From Charina bottae (lineage: Eukaryota; Chordata; Lepidosauria; Squamata; Charinaidae): a stretch of DNA of 64,000 nucleotides. Each line of letters opens with the position of its first letter. Within the stretch, counting starts at the first letter, position 1. Below are positions 1-64,000 of this stretch, one piece after another. A program made the position numbers and the translations under genes. The notes beneath the pieces were generated by a model, which did no database searches, was not told the origin of the DNA, and saw only the letters and a list, made by a program, of their open reading frames with translations. Location of the stretch: the NCBI GenBank assembly GCA_023362775.1, contig JALMGJ010000006.1, positions 52,195,501 to 52,259,500 of the forward strand. Direction: 5' to 3'.

Positions 1-63205
<63,205 letters not shown>

Positions 63206-64000
63206 GTAGAAGCAATCTTAATCCTGTCTTAATAGACCAATTTCTTTTTTCAATTAACACTCATTTTTGTTGGGTTTTTCCTCCTTTTTTCTAAGTTTGC
63301 ATTAATCTCACAAATTCATTTTAAAGCTTTAACCCCTCTCCACAGGACAAGGTTGACAGGCGTCTGTATTTGAGAAACATGGCTCTCTTGGTACTTACCC
63401 TTTAGTGTTTATATTTTTGCTTGCGTAGCTGCCTTCGCTAACCCCTCAATCAAGCAATTATCTTCCATGGATCTGCTGCTGAAATGTGTGTGAGCAAAAG
63501 CTTCTCCTGTGCTACTTCTGGCTGCATCTGTTTGCAGGCTTACTTTGCCTTAACAGTACACATCCCATTCTCTTCTAGCTGCTTTTATAAAAGGTTTTCT
63601 TGGCATGTATCTCTTGCAACAGAACTGAATCTGAATTACAGGGAACATAAACGAAAACCAAATCTCCACACATTTTTACAATTAGATTCACCACATGAAC
63701 CAATGTAGCTACAAAAGATTTGTATATTCAGCAGTTTTTTTCCTGTTGCAATCTGATGTTAGTCACATTTACGTATTCCATATTAACTTTGCACTCAGTT
63801 GTTTTACTACAAAAACAGAGTAACTAGATACTTTTTTAAAAACTTGGCCATATTCCTTCATCACAACAAAAATTAATATTCTTAGTTTAATTCTTTAGAA
63901 GGGTGAGTCTGCAAGAATTTTCTTTTATGTTCTTTTAAATTCCCAGCGTTGCAAAATTGTAAGAGTCTCGTTTTCATCTTTATGTCATATTGAAATCAGA
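63206..64000 (+). other. Start of the following GRIP1 intron
   Basis: AT-rich sequence from donor gtagaa to the window end. No repeat or coding signal recognised. Confidence 0.5.

Overview
The window is vertebrate nuclear DNA, most likely from a squamate reptile (lizard or snake). It holds one host gene: a long central piece of GRIP1 (glutamate receptor-interacting protein 1) on the + strand, seen as 18 coding exons between 553 and 63205. Every exon has AG/GT boundaries, and all 18 join in one frame (one base finishing a codon, then 813 codons). They encode the second half of PDZ1, all of PDZ2 to PDZ6, and most of the linker towards PDZ7. The first exons and the PDZ7/C-terminal exons lie outside the window. 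The organism assignment rests on the repeats: tRNA-headed SINEs with Bov-B-like tails, a Bov-B LINE, CR1/L2-type LINEs with 'accgcccagag...gatgggcgg' 3' ends and (AAAT)n tails, and many hAT-type miniature elements.

Layout: 1-7200 holds the PDZ1 and PDZ2 exons. 7195-30241 is a 23-kb intron rich in insertions: two ~1.9-kb L1-like retrocopies with long target-site duplications, a decayed Bov-B LINE with a nested CR1-type insertion, CR1/L2 and R4-like LINE pieces, three GC-rich hAT miniature elements, a SINE, and an element closely resembling mammalian MER1. 30242-32349 has the PDZ3 exons, with a CR1 LINE and a nested miniature element between them. 32350-35585 contains a 754-bp inverted-dimer insertion (two 348-bp arms, 13-bp target duplication). 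35586-36804 has two linker exons with a solo LTR between them. 37466-38628 is PDZ4, 39594-44835 is PDZ5 and 49133-51111 is PDZ6. 53877-63205 is the low-complexity linker, with LINE and SINE material in its introns.

GRIP1 is a multi-PDZ scaffold that binds C-terminal tails of AMPA receptor subunits, ephrin/Eph proteins, liprin and Fras1-family proteins. The arrangement is ordinary for the gene. The repeating intron position inside each PDZ domain, and the exact 146-bp length of four of the six PDZ 3' exons, are visible directly. I found no bacterial-type system, no CRISPR array, no rRNA and no independent tRNA gene. The most interesting content is in the mobile elements, described under findings.
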